DNA of 64,000 nucleotides from Pseudacidovorax sp. (GCF_017991995.1 NZ_JAGOPN010000018.1:1-64000); one strand, 5' to 3'. Shown: positions 10,144 to 18,148, numbered from the stretch's first letter. Notes: generated from the letters alone by a model not told the origin. Numbers and translations: made by a program.

Positions 10144-10236
10144 AGCATCCCCGGCAAAGACGGTTCCGCGAGCGCGCCGCAGGGGCCTGCTCCGGGGCCA
10201 TTCGAACTCTCACGCTTCCTGCCTGACCCACGCCTC

Positions 10237-11025
10237 ATGCAATTGAACGCCAATCTGGAGTGGCTCTACGGCCACCTTCCGCTCGACCAGCGCTTCGCCG
10301 CCGCCGCAGCCGATGGCTTTGCCGGCGCGGAGATGCTGCAGCCTTACGAGCAACCGCCGGCCTGGTATGCCGACGCGCTGAAGGCGCAGGGCCTCACCGC
10401 CGTGCTGCACAACACGCCGATCCGGCCGGACAGCCCGGGCCGGCTGGGCTGGGCCGCCATCCCCGGCGGGCAGGCGGAGTTCCGTGATTGCTTCGACCGC
10501 GCCCGCGCCGTGGCCGAGGCCACCGGCTCGCGCCGCATCCACGTCATGGCCGGCGACTGCCGCGCGCACGATCCCAAGGCCTGCCGCCAGGCGCTGGACC
10601 AGAACCTGGCCTGGGCCCTGCGGCATGCGGAGTCGGACGACCTGATGCTGATGCTGGAACCGCTCAACCGCGCCGACATGCCCGGCTACTTCTACTGGCT
10701 GCCCGAGCAGGCGCTGGAGGTGATCCGCGCCTTCGACTCGCCGCGGCTTCGGCTGCAGTTCGACCTCTACCACTGCGTGAAGGAAGGGCTGGACCTGGCG
10801 CAGGAGCTGGAGCGTTGCCGCGGCTTCATCGGCCATGTGCAGTTGGCCGGCGCGCCCGACCGCCACGAGCCCGACCTGTCGCGCGACGACCTGCTCGCCA
10901 CCGTCGCCGCCCTGCCCGCCGCCGGCTACGACAGCTGGCTGGGCTGCGAATACAAACCCCGCAGCACGGCCGCCGAGGGTCTGGCCTGGGCCGCGCCGCT
11001 GCGCCAACAAGGATTGCTCTCATGA
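10237..11025 (+). CDS. Hydroxypyruvate isomerase-like TIM-barrel protein (Hyi/OtnI family)
   Basis: 262 residues of xylose-isomerase-like TIM barrel. Typical features are NLEWLYGHLPLDQRF at the N-terminus and acidic/His metal ligands in MLEPLNRADMPGYF, LQFDLYHC, GHVQLAGAPDRHEP and LGCEYKP. Relatives isomerise hydroxypyruvate to tartronate semialdehyde, or 2-oxo-tetronates in threonate/erythronate catabolism. A 93-bp gap precedes the gene and ATGA overlap couples it to the next gene. The substrate is not determined by sequence; the pairing with a DenD-like dehydrogenase favours a 2-oxo-tetronate. Confidence 0.88.
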   Translation: MQLNANLEWLYGHLPLDQRFAAAAADGFAGAEMLQPYEQPPAWYADALKAQGLTAVLHNTPIRPDSPGRLGWAAIPGGQAEFRDCFDRARAVAEATGSRRIHVMAGDCRAHDPKACRQALDQNLAWALRHAESDDLMLMLEPLNRADMPGYFYWLPEQALEVIRAFDSPRLRLQFDLYHCVKEGLDLAQELERCRGFIGHVQLAGAPDRHEPDLSRDDLLATVAALPAAGYDSWLGCEYKPRSTAAEGLAWAAPLRQQGLLS

Positions 11026-11978
11026 CCCGTATCCTCGTCACCGGTGCCGGCGGCTTCGTCGGCCAGGCGCTCGTGCGGCGGCTGCTGGCCGGCGTCGATG
11101 CGCTGCCGCTCACGCAGCTCGTCGCCGTCGATCTCGCACTCGACCTGCCGACGCATCCCAAGCTCACACAACTGCGCGGCTCCGTCGCCGATGCGGCCGT
11201 GCGCGCCCAGGCCCTGGCCGAGCCGCCCGACGTGGTCTTCCACCTCGCCGCCATCACCAGCGGCCAGGCCGAGCGCGAATTCGAGCTGGGCCTCACCGTC
11301 AACCTGCGCGGCACGCTGGAGCTGTTCGAAGACCTGCGCCGCCAGCACGACGCCACCGGCAAGGCCGCGCGCCTGGTGCAGACCAGCTCCATCGGCGTCT
11401 TCGGCCTGCCGCTGCCACCGCACATCGACGACGCCACGCCCATCGTGCCCACGATGTCCTATGGCGCGCACAAGCGCATGCTCGAGATCCTGCTGGCCGA
11501 CTACAGCCGCCGCGGCTGGATCGATGGCCGCTCGCCGCGGCTGCCCAGCGTGGTGGCGCGGCCCGGCCTGCCCAACGGCGCGCTGTCGGCCTTTGCCAGC
11601 GACCTGATCCGTGAGCTGGCCGCCGGCCGCAGCTACGAATCGCCCGTCGATGCCGAAGGCACGCTGTGGCTGCTCTCGCTGCCCGCCTGCGTGGACGCGC
11701 TGATCCATGCCGCCACCCTCGATGCCGAGCGCCTGCCGGCCACCCGTGCCTGGACGCTGCCTTCGCTGCACGTGTCGGTGGCCGAGGTGGTGGCCGCGCT
11801 GATGCGGCGCTTTGGCGTGGAAGTGTCGCAGCGCCTCAGCTACGCGCCCGACCCGGCCATCATTCCGCAGTTCGCCCGCTGGCCGACCGTGGACACCGCC
11901 CTCGCCCGCTCGCTCGGCTTCCGCGCCGATGCCTCGCTGGACGAACTCATCGAACGCTGCCTGCCCGGCGCCGCCTGA
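11022..11978 (+). CDS. NAD-dependent epimerase/dehydratase, D-erythronate dehydrogenase (DenD)-like
   Basis: 318 residues of extended short-chain dehydrogenase. GAGGFVGQAL (residues 7-16) binds the nucleotide, FHLAAITSGQAE is the family motif, and SYGAHKRMLE supplies the YxxxK catalytic pair near residue 147. The layout (AITSGQAEREFELG, VVARPGLPNG) is that of DenD-type proteins, which oxidise D-erythronate to 2-oxo-erythronate. Starts within the stop of the isomerase (ATGA). With the Hyi homologue this gives two of the steps of erythronate degradation; the kinase and aldolase steps are absent from the window. Confidence 0.82.
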   Translation: MTRILVTGAGGFVGQALVRRLLAGVDALPLTQLVAVDLALDLPTHPKLTQLRGSVADAAVRAQALAEPPDVVFHLAAITSGQAEREFELGLTVNLRGTLELFEDLRRQHDATGKAARLVQTSSIGVFGLPLPPHIDDATPIVPTMSYGAHKRMLEILLADYSRRGWIDGRSPRLPSVVARPGLPNGALSAFASDLIRELAAGRSYESPVDAEGTLWLLSLPACVDALIHAATLDAERLPATRAWTLPSLHVSVAEVVAALMRRFGVEVSQRLSYAPDPAIIPQFARWPTVDTALARSLGFRADASLDELIERCLPGAA

Positions 11979-12000
11979 CCCTCTGCTTCTTCTTCGCCCC

Positions 12001-12342
12001 ATGATCATCGAACTGCGTACCTACACCCTGCGCATCGCCACCACGCGCGACTTCGTCGCCCGCTATGCCGCCGAAGGCCGCGACGTCCAGGTCGAGCACC
12101 TGGGCGAGCCCGCGCTCTATGCCGTCAGCGACATCGGCGACCAGAACCAAGTGATCCACGCCTGGCGCTACCGCGACTTTGCCGACCGCGATGCGCGCCG
12201 CGCCGCGCTGGAGGCCGATCCGCGCTGGCTGGCCTACAAGCGCCGCAGCCTGGCCGACGACCATGTGCAGCAGCAGAGCACGGCCATCCTGCGCGAAGTG
12301 GACTTCGCGGCGCTGACCGCGGCGACCGGAGCCAAGGCATGA
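12001..12342 (+). CDS. NIPSNAP family protein
   Basis: 113 residues with the NIPSNAP ferredoxin-like fold signature: MIIELRTYTLR at the start, then HAWRYRDFADRDARRAAL and WLAYKRR. These small alpha/beta-barrel dimers often sit in catabolic operons and are thought to act on, or protect, reactive intermediates; no reaction is established. It lies 22 bp after the DenD-like gene, and its TGA overlaps the start of the following dehydrogenase by 4 nt, so it belongs to the same message. Confidence 0.88.
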   Translation: MIIELRTYTLRIATTRDFVARYAAEGRDVQVEHLGEPALYAVSDIGDQNQVIHAWRYRDFADRDARRAALEADPRWLAYKRRSLADDHVQQQSTAILREVDFAALTAATGAKA

Positions 12343-13349
12343 GCGGCAGCCCCTCCACGGCGGACGTCGCTCGCACCGAAGCGCAGCGCAACGACGCCCC
12401 ATCGCCGGACGCGCCCCTGCTGTTGCTGTCGGCCCAGTTGCCCCCACCGCTCAAGGCCGTGCTCCAGGACCGCCATGCCAGCGTGACGGCACCGACGCGC
12501 GACCAGATGCTGGCCACCGCCCGCGCGCATGCCGACCGCATCGAGATGGTCGTCACCACCGCCACCGACGGCGCCGATGCCGCGCTGATCGAGGCCCTGC
12601 CCAAGCTGCGCGCCATCTGCAGCCTGGGCGTGGGCCTGGACGCGCTCGACCTGGAAGCCGCCAAGGCCCGCGCCGTGGCCGTGAGCTACACACCCGATGT
12701 GCTGAACGACTGCGTGGCCGACCTGGCCGTGGGCCTGCTGATCGACGCCGCCCGCGGCATGGGCCGGGCCGAGCGCCTGGTGCGCCGCGGCGACTGGCCG
12801 CGCATCGGGCCCGGTGCCCTGGGCACGCGCGTCAGCGGCCGGCGGCTCGGCATCCTGGGCCTGGGCCGCATCGGCCAGACCATCGCCCGCCGCTTCGCCG
12901 GCTTCGACATGGACATCCGCTACCACACGCGCACGCCGCGCGAGGGCGTGGCCTGGACGCACGAGCCCTCGCTGGTGGAACTGGCCCGCTGGGCCGACTT
13001 CCTGATCGTGGCCTGCGCCGGCGGCGAGGCCACGCGTCATCTCGTCGATGCGCGGGTGCTCGATGCGCTGGGCCCGCAGGGCATCGTGGTCAACATCGCG
13101 CGCGGGTCGGTCATCGACGAAGCCGCGTTGGTCCTGGCCCTGCAGCAAGGGCGCCTCGGCGGGGCCGGCCTTGATGTGTTCGACCAGGAGCCGCAGGTGC
13201 CGGCCGCGCTGATGGAGATGGACAACGTCGTGCTGCTGCCGCACATCGGCAGCGCCACCGCCCAGACCCGCCGCGCGATGGGCGACCTGGTGCTGGCGAA
13301 TGTGGAAGAGTTTCTGGGCACGGGGCGGCTGCGCACTCCGGCGTACTGA
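12339..13349 (+). CDS. D-isomer-specific 2-hydroxyacid dehydrogenase (GhrB-like)
   Basis: 336 residues. The nucleotide site is GLGRIGQ (about 174-180). The catalytic triad of the family is visible as R255 (NIARGS), E284 (FDQEPQVP) and H302 (LPHIGSA). Such enzymes reduce glyoxylate, hydroxypyruvate or 2-ketogluconate with NAD(P)H. As last gene of the operon it may remove hydroxypyruvate or another 2-oxo acid formed upstream. The first 25 residues are a poorly conserved, Pro/Ala-rich extension; the start is fixed by the ATGA overlap with NIPSNAP. No clear terminator follows. Confidence 0.9.
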   Translation: MSGSPSTADVARTEAQRNDAPSPDAPLLLLSAQLPPPLKAVLQDRHASVTAPTRDQMLATARAHADRIEMVVTTATDGADAALIEALPKLRAICSLGVGLDALDLEAAKARAVAVSYTPDVLNDCVADLAVGLLIDAARGMGRAERLVRRGDWPRIGPGALGTRVSGRRLGILGLGRIGQTIARRFAGFDMDIRYHTRTPREGVAWTHEPSLVELARWADFLIVACAGGEATRHLVDARVLDALGPQGIVVNIARGSVIDEAALVLALQQGRLGGAGLDVFDQEPQVPAALMEMDNVVLLPHIGSATAQTRRAMGDLVLANVEEFLGTGRLRTPAY

Positions 13350-13446
13350 GCCGCTGCCGCGCGGGCGGTACGTCAGCGTGGCCTCATCGCGCTGTTGCGG
13401 GGCAACGCCAAAGGTAAGCAGCACAGGAGCCCGACAGCGTGGAGGG

Positions 13447-13497
13447 CACCAACATTGGCCATGAAAATGGCGAAGCCATTGCCAGTGTTGGTTGTCC
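13447..13497 (-). repeat. attC-like terminal palindrome
   Basis: A 51-bp imperfect palindrome: CACCAAC at the left and GTTGTCC at the right, with arms CCAACATTGGC (13449) and GCCAGTGTTGG (13481) matching at 10 of 11 positions and an inner GCCAT/ATGGC hairpin. It lies just beyond the last cassette gene, where the final attC is expected. It is less canonical than the others. Confidence 0.55.
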
Positions 13498-13544
13498 GCC
13501 TGACCGCCCAGCTGGGCACTGGATTTTCGTTGTAGCGTTGCACT

Positions 13545-14120
13545 TTAAAGTTTACTCAGCCCCTCATCGCGAAAAATCCGAAGCTCGCCGCGCATGTCGA
13601 TCACGAGGTGGTCCATGAGCGCAACAAGGCCTTTAAACTGATCGTACGACTTGGTCACAAGTCCCTGACGCTGGCCAGGAACAACTTCCGCACCCTCGCT
13701 CCAAAGTGATCTTGACGCTTGAATTTCCAGTGCCCGATCTACCACGGCGGTCATTGAGTTGGCGATACCGGCAGGGAAGTAGAACTCGGCCAATTGCGCG
13801 TGCTTCCACAGTGCCCAGACAGCATCATCCTTGAAGTGAATACCGCCGCCAACAACGCGGGATTTGAACTGCAATAGCGCCTTGTATGCCTCAAGTTGGT
13901 GAGTGTGCACGGCAATTTTGTTCTGCGACTTGGCTTCTGCCAGAGCAGCCTTGGCAAGAACGGATTGCGCCTGAGCTTCTCTGACAGCACTCTCGGCGGC
14001 TTTTGCCTGCCGCCGAGCTTCGTTCGCAGACCGTTCGGCGTAAACCGCAGCTAACAGGGCGGCGAGGAACATGCCGGCCGAGAGCAAATTCGGAACATCG
14101 AACAATATCAACTCCGCCAT
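13545..14120 (-). CDS. Cassette protein: one membrane segment plus coiled coil
   Basis: I do not recognise the family. The 191-residue product starts at MAELILFDVPNLL, next to an attC, with a hydrophobic segment at about 9-27 (LSAGMFLAALLAAVYAER). An Ala/Lys/Glu-rich region at about 28-65 (ARRQAKAAESAVREAQAQS) should form a coiled coil, and a mixed globular C-terminus follows. It is therefore probably anchored in the inner membrane with a cytoplasmic body. The longer frame upstream is not used, because it would run through the attC. It is the last cassette of the array as read. Confidence 0.7.
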   Translation of the reverse strand: MAELILFDVPNLLSAGMFLAALLAAVYAERSANEARRQAKAAESAVREAQAQSVLAKAALAEAKSQNKIAVHTHQLEAYKALLQFKSRVVGGGIHFKDDAVWALWKHAQLAEFYFPAGIANSMTAVVDRALEIQASRSLWSEGAEVVPGQRQGLVTKSYDQFKGLVALMDHLVIDMRGELRIFRDEGLSKL

Positions 14121-14125
14121 GTGAG

Positions 14126-14224
14126 GCCTAACATTTGACGCGAGGGCCCGCCGCAGCGGCGAAGCCGCGCAGGGAATCCACACACGCAGCTTGTGGGCGG
14201 TCCCTCTCGACAAAATTGCCGGGC
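14126..14224 (-). repeat. attC site between cassettes
   Basis: Read on the minus strand, the R' box is GTTAGGC (14126-14132). The opposite box is the degenerate GCCCGGC (14218-14224), immediately after the TGA of the GIY-YIG gene. The arms GTTTGACGCGAGGGC-like and TTGTCGAGAGGGACCG-like pair imperfectly, and a GC-rich stem (CCGCAGCGGCGAAGCCGCGC) lies between. Confidence 0.7.
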
Positions 14225-14225
14225 G

Positions 14226-14981
14226 TCAGCACTGTAGATACCGAAGCGGGTTTTGACTACCACGGACAAACAGGTGGGCTACAGACTGGCCTACATAGCC
14301 TGAGACTTGGCTGTGCTGATTTTCACCTGTCATCTTTTTTCGGCTCTCGTGCCCACTGTCTGTCCATCCGCTTGGAACAAAAACCGCTCGTACAAGCCCG
14401 CGAGCGACAGCAAGAACGCATTCTGCACGTTGAGCACGAGAAATATTGAGTTTCCACTCCCCTTTAGTAGCTTCGTAAATTTCTTCCCTAGGAACCTTTG
14501 TGCCTGAACCATGCTTCGAAACAAGACCGGCCCATTGCCGTTCGATTTTGATTACGAGCATGGGGCGATCTGGTTGTAATTCCTTGGCGCAAAGCGAAAG
14601 GGCCAAATCAGCGGCGTCGTATATGCCCTCAGCAACGCCGTGACCGGATACTTCATTTTTTAGGATATCAGGCTGGATGAGGTTTACGAGATCGATAAGT
14701 GAAGCCTCAATCTTGAAGGCCTCATCTTCGGAGAGGCCGAAGCGAATTATTCTACTTCCTACAAAGAGGCCGTCGTTTTTGATCTCGGCTATGAGTTGTA
14801 GCTTTGCGCTCAAAGGTTCATCTTCAAATTGAACTACTTCATTGCCCAGAGCATGCGAGAAGACTCGGTTTCCGCAGCCCTTCCCGATGTAGAACGGCCA
14901 CTGCGGATTTCTCGGATCAAAGAGTGCATATACGTAGTAGCCGAGCTGTTCTTGCGCCTTGTTATCAAACACAGCGGACAT
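14226..14981 (-). CDS. GIY-YIG domain cassette protein
   Basis: 251 residues. The N-terminus has the GIY-YIG nuclease-like core: YYVYALFDPRNPQWPFYIGKG followed by GNRVFSH (about residues 15-45), similar to the COG3680/LEM-3-like subgroup. GIY-YIG domains cut DNA, but the catalytic Arg/Glu set cannot be confirmed by eye, and the C-terminal half is unassigned. ATG at 14981 is preferred; a TTG two codons upstream is also possible. The stop touches the following attC. As a cassette it may act in DNA transactions or in defence; that is inference. Confidence 0.72.
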   Translation of the reverse strand: MSAVFDNKAQEQLGYYVYALFDPRNPQWPFYIGKGCGNRVFSHALGNEVVQFEDEPLSAKLQLIAEIKNDGLFVGSRIIRFGLSEDEAFKIEASLIDLVNLIQPDILKNEVSGHGVAEGIYDAADLALSLCAKELQPDRPMLVIKIERQWAGLVSKHGSGTKVPREEIYEATKGEWKLNISRAQRAECVLAVARGLVRAVFVPSGWTDSGHESRKKMTGENQHSQVSGYVGQSVAHLFVRGSQNPLRYLQC

Positions 14982-14993
14982 CTCCAAGTGACT

Positions 14994-15064
14994 CTCAACG
15001 TTTGAGATAATCGGCTTCGCGCGCTTTTTTTTGCGCGAGTTCCGTGGCGACCGAGAGGTTAGCC
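14994..15064 (-). repeat. attC site
   Basis: On the minus strand the R'' box is GGCTAAC (15058-15064) and overlaps the TAA stop of the next gene; the R' side is GTTGAGA (14994-15000). Between them CTCTCGGTCGCC pairs imperfectly with GCCGATTATCTC, and a GCGCGC stem flanks an A8 loop. Confidence 0.75.
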
Positions 15065-15562
15065 GTCGATTTCACGATAGTTCTCTCGGCGCCACGCACG
15101 CTGCTTCTTGGAGAAGCGCTTGAATGGCTTTATGTAGAGCGGAGTGCATTCCCATTTAACTCTCTCCCAGTCGTGCTTGAGAAGGAGCGCAATGCGGTGA
15201 GCGAACACTTTCAGATCATCGGACTCGCCGGAAAATAGACTGTCATAGTGGGCCAGGATTGCTCCATCGTGGCCTTTATCCTTGGGGTTGATCGACGTTT
15301 CGAGGCGCGCCCTTAACGAAGCCACCTTTGCAGGAATTGGACTAGCCTTGTTTTCAACATAAGTGGTGGCAATATCTTCGCACAATTTCCGCATGTTGTC
15401 TCGCCACTTCGTTCGTTCCTTTGTGACTTGTTCAAGCTGAACGGCGCGTTCATCTTTTCGCAGCGCGACGAAGGATGCAATCCAACCTCCGATGGCTGTA
15501 AGAGAAACACCAGCCAGTAGCGAGGTGAGGTCAATAGTGAGGTCAGAAGGGAGGGAGAGCAT
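15059..15562 (-). CDS. Cassette protein with one N-terminal membrane segment
   Basis: 167 residues, family not recognised. A hydrophobic segment lies at about 10-30 (LTSLLAGVSLTAIGGWIASF), followed by a charged helical region (RKDERAVQLEQVTKERTKWR), a middle part and a basic C-terminus (FKRFSKKQRAWRRENYREID). This design, membrane anchor plus helical cytoplasmic body, recurs in integron cassette proteins. The start MLSLPSD avoids translating the neighbouring attC, which would otherwise encode LTSNVSR. The stop lies inside the downstream attC. Confidence 0.7.
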   Translation of the reverse strand: MLSLPSDLTIDLTSLLAGVSLTAIGGWIASFVALRKDERAVQLEQVTKERTKWRDNMRKLCEDIATTYVENKASPIPAKVASLRARLETSINPKDKGHDGAILAHYDSLFSGESDDLKVFAHRIALLLKHDWERVKWECTPLYIKPFKRFSKKQRAWRRENYREIDG

Positions 15563-15567
15563 AAGAC

Positions 15568-15625
15568 GGCTAACGTTCGAGGTAAGGGGCAAAGTGCGGC
15601 CTGCCGCACTTCAATAACTTCCTCA
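15568..15625 (-). repeat. attC half-site, probably disrupted
   Basis: The R' box reads GTTAGCC on the minus strand (15568-15574), followed by a clean GC stem AAGTGCGGC/GCCGCACTT. No good R'' partner is found to the right, where relic IS sequence begins. I infer that the cassette boundary was lost when the IS entered or decayed. Confidence 0.55.
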
Positions 15626-15659
15626 CCATACGGCTCAGCTATCGCATCGACGGCATCGA

Positions 15660-16496
15660 GATGATGAGAGTACGGGCGCTTGTCTACCACTGCGCGACAG
15701 GTGCGAGCCCAGCAGCTCGGCTGTGGCAGTCGGGCACCAGCGCCATCGTCGTCCAGCCATCCCGGCCCGCCCACACCCGGCACATGTCGGTCGAACAGCG
15801 TTCGTTCGGCGCATTTGCCACCGAAGGCAATGATTGGATCCTTGGACGAAAGCCTACCAGTCGCTTGCGCACCTGCCAGCCCCTGAGCTGGAAGATGCGC
15901 TGCGCGGTGTTCTTGGTGAATCCGAGCAGGTGCGCCACCGTGCGGTAGCCGAACGAGGGGTTCTCCTCGATCATGGCCTTGTGGCCGGCGCGACCAAATG
16001 TTCCTGCAGCTTCGGTTCGGCCTTCACCGGCTTGTAATACACGCTGCGGCGCGGCACGCCGAGCCACCGGCACAGCTTGCTGATCAAGACGGCGATGCCT
16101 TCGGCCTGCAGCCCCTGGCGGATCGTCTCGATCACTTCTCGTCCTCGCCCAGCAGGGACTGCAATTTTTTCGGGCACGCAACTCGAGCATCGCCTCGCCA
16201 TAGGCCTCCTGCAGGTCCTTGAGCTGGCGCCCATACTGCTCACGCACGTCCCGCGGGTTCGCCTTCATAGCATTTTCCATGCCCTTGCGGCCATCCTCTA
16301 CCCAGCCCTCGATCTCCGAGGGCTGCAGGTGGTAGGCACGGCTTGCCTCCTACACGCTCTTCTTGCCCTGGATGATATACAGCACCGACGCCGTCTTGCG
16401 CTTGGCCGTCCAGCGCTTCATCTCCTTCTTCCATCAACGTACTCACCGCGTCTTCCTTTCAAGCAGGTTTTCACTGGGTCAATGTACTCGGGCTCA
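15660..16496 (-). mobile_element. Decayed IS3-family insertion sequence
   Basis: The two-gene IS3 organisation is recognisable on the minus strand but carries frameshifts and a stop, and the transposase lacks its C-terminal half. The right end probably begins TGAGCCCGAG at 16496, overlapping the last codons of a cassette gene. The left boundary is blurred and no matching terminal repeat or target duplication is evident. It sits inside the cassette array. Confidence 0.7.
15668..16422 (-). pseudogene. IS3-family transposase orfAB, frameshifted and truncated
   Basis: OrfA begins at ATG 16422 after a good AGAAGGAG site (MKRWTAKRKT) and is interrupted by an in-frame TAG in the helix-turn-helix region. 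The OrfA/OrfB linker reads DVREQYGRQLKDLQEAYGEA, then a frame change to IETIRQGLQAEGIAVLISKL and LGVPRRSVYYKP. The integrase-core start follows (NPSFGYRTVAHLLGF, STDMCRVWAGRDGW with the first catalytic Asp). A further frameshift occurs near DCHSR/ELLG and the sequence ends around 15668, so the rest of the DDE domain is missing. It cannot be active. Confidence 0.8.
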
Positions 16497-16841
16497 GTTG
16501 TGAATTACTGGCGCGACGAGTGTTAGCCCTGTAGCCTTTGATATGGCGGTCCACAGGACGTCAACTATTGCGTTCCAGACTTTCTCAATCGTTACCATTA
16601 CCAGTCCGCGAAGAGTCTTAGCAAAACTCAGTGCCATGTCTTCGAGTCCGTCCAAGAAGAACTCATGTGTTTCTGAAGTGATTTGCCCTGTCGCAATGCC
16701 GGTTGCAACCAACTCTGCTTGCTGGGCAATAGCTTTGAGTTGGCGATCAGAGAACCCGCGAAGTGAGGAAACATCAGTATTGAGTACTTTACTTGCGGCC
16801 GTGTGCATGTCGTTAGCGAGTTGTCCTACATCAAGTGCCAT
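16494..16841 (-). CDS. Cassette hypothetical protein, probably cut at its 3' end by the IS
   Basis: 115 residues, family not recognised. Helical throughout: MALDVGQLANDMHTAASKVL, a Ser/Asp-rich stretch, then LVMVTIEKVWNAIVDVLWTAI near the C-terminus, which may be amphipathic or membrane-associated. A strong AAGGAG site precedes the ATG. The TGA stop lies at the presumed IS terminus (CACAACTGAGCC), so the original C-terminus may have been longer. It lies 18 bp downstream of the lipoprotein gene, suggesting a two-gene cassette. Confidence 0.6.
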   Translation of the reverse strand: MALDVGQLANDMHTAASKVLNTDVSSLRGFSDRQLKAIAQQAELVATGIATGQITSETHEFFLDGLEDMALSFAKTLRGLVMVTIEKVWNAIVDVLWTAISKATGLTLVAPVIHN

Positions 16842-16859
16842 TTGCTTTCTCCTTAAATA

Positions 16860-17373
16860 TTAACGTTGAAGAAAATTCTCGTATGTCAATGCTTGATCAA
16901 GGTAGATCAAAATTTGCCCCTTAAAAATCTTGGCCTCAGTTGCTGTGACTCCTTGTTTTTTGTCCGTATCACGCATTTTTGTGACCGTCTCCGCGATTTT
17001 TTTAATTGCATGCACACTTGGAGGCACTTGGTCGTCATCTGCAAGCACAGATGTACCACGGCTTTGCAATACTTTATTGACCAGATCCGAAGCCTTGTTT
17101 TTCGGCATCGGGCGGGCGCCAGCCTGAACAGACAAAGCCTCAAATTTTCCAATAACTGTGTTATATTTTTCCTCTCGCTGCTGAAATGTCGCATTCGTTG
17201 TGGCAGGCGTTACTGCCGCTAGCAAAGTCATCACTTCCGTATTGCCGGAAGTTAGCCCATCAGCAACAGCTTTGTCGTATGCCGGTGCTAGTTGCGTTGC
17301 GCAGCCAGCAAACAAGAGTACAAAAGGAGGTAAACAATAGGCGCAGTCTGTTTGCTATTAAGAGTTTTAACAT
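16860..17373 (-). CDS. Cassette lipoprotein with a -1/+1 frameshift in the signal peptide
   Basis: The body, read from TTG 17315, is LFAGCATQLAPAYDKAVADG and on, about 150 residues with a perfect lipobox (LLFAGC) but no signal peptide in frame. ATG 17373, preceded by AAGGAA, opens MLKLLIANRLRLLFTSF in another frame. Removing one T from the T4 run at 17322-17325 joins the two into a textbook lipoprotein signal peptide. The gene is thus either frameshifted, subject to slippage, or affected by a sequence error. The mature protein is predicted helical and periplasmic; its function is unknown. It is followed closely by the 16494-16841 gene. Confidence 0.6.
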
Positions 17374-17454
17374 GGTGTGTTCCTTGGTTTCAATGATGAA
17401 GAAAAATCAATGGATCGGGTTTGAGTTTGCGTGCGGACAATCCTCCCATGTGAT

Positions 17455-17520
17455 GTCTAACGTGGAAGTGAGCGGCCTGTGCGGCTTTACGCGCAGGGCC
17501 GCTCGACTGAAAATTTAGAC
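17455..17520 (-). repeat. attC site
   Basis: 66 bp. On the minus strand R'' is GTCTAAA (17514-17520), containing the TAA stop of the upstream gene, and R' is GTTAGAC (17455-17461). The arms TCGAGCGGCC and GGCCGCTCAC pair, and an inner CTGCGCG/GCCGCAC stem is present. One of the cleanest sites in the array. Confidence 0.85.
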
Positions 17521-18078
17521 TTGGGCTGCATTATGCAAATTCTCTTTCTCAAGATCTTCGAGATAGCACTCAAGATTTACCGTGATCTTTTCGAGGACGG
17601 GTGGAAGATAACTGACAAGGTCTGAGAAATTTGCATTGTCTCCGCTCGGGCCTCCATGGTAGTTACGACAGTGATCCAGCATATCTTCGCGCTCTTGAGC
17701 GGGAAGTTGCTCCAACGGGTCGCGGCCGTTGTAATCGTGGAGGACAGACAGATGAATGAACGCGCAACCAAATTTGTAAACCGAGCGTGCCCACCCTTGA
17801 AGATTCTGCGCCAGACCGACCATTTCTCTGTCGGTCACGGAAGCGCTTAGATTTGGTTGTGACCACTTGTCGCCACGAACTGATGCCTCAACAAGTAAAC
17901 CTCGGCGTTCAGCACTCTGCGTCAGCAGATAAATGATCCCGACCATCGAATCCAGTTCTTGGCGGAGAACGGCGACCATTTGGCCCGAGAGCCTCTCTCG
18001 CTCAAGAACTGCCATAGCACGTTGATGCTTTTTGGAGCGGCTGCGGACTTGGCGCAGAAAGATGGGGAGCGCGTCCAT
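17515..18078 (-). CDS. Cassette hypothetical protein
   Basis: 187 residues, soluble, family not recognised. No signal peptide or membrane segment is seen. It starts MDALPIFLRQVRSRSKKHQR (basic), continues with a helical region (LSGQMVAVLRQELDSMVGII) and ends in an acidic helix (CYLEDLEKENLHNAAQV). The TAA stop lies inside the downstream attC and the start is only 5 bp from the upstream attC, so it is a single-gene cassette with no room for its own promoter. It probably depends on transcription from outside. Confidence 0.65.
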   Translation of the reverse strand: MDALPIFLRQVRSRSKKHQRAMAVLERERLSGQMVAVLRQELDSMVGIIYLLTQSAERRGLLVEASVRGDKWSQPNLSASVTDREMVGLAQNLQGWARSVYKFGCAFIHLSVLHDYNGRDPLEQLPAQEREDMLDHCRNYHGGPSGDNANFSDLVSYLPPVLEKITVNLECYLEDLEKENLHNAAQV

Positions 18079-18082
18079 TAAG

Positions 18083-18148
18083 GACTAACGTAGGGTTGAG
18101 CGGACTGCGCGGCTTATAGCGCAGATCCGCTCGAACTTAAGGTTATTC
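18083..18148 (-). repeat. attC site
   Basis: 66 bp. On the minus strand R'' is GAATAAC (18142-18148), overlapping the stop of the pYEATS gene, and R' is GTTAGTC (18083-18089). The arms TTCGAGCGGATCTGCGC and GCGCAGTCCGCTCAA are nearly complementary with an unpaired base, as in true attC sites. Confidence 0.85.

Noticed and set aside
10144-10236. Terminator in the 93-bp gap of the sugar-acid operon
   Set aside because: Some GGCC pairing is possible, but there is no T run and the gene order suggests one transcript.
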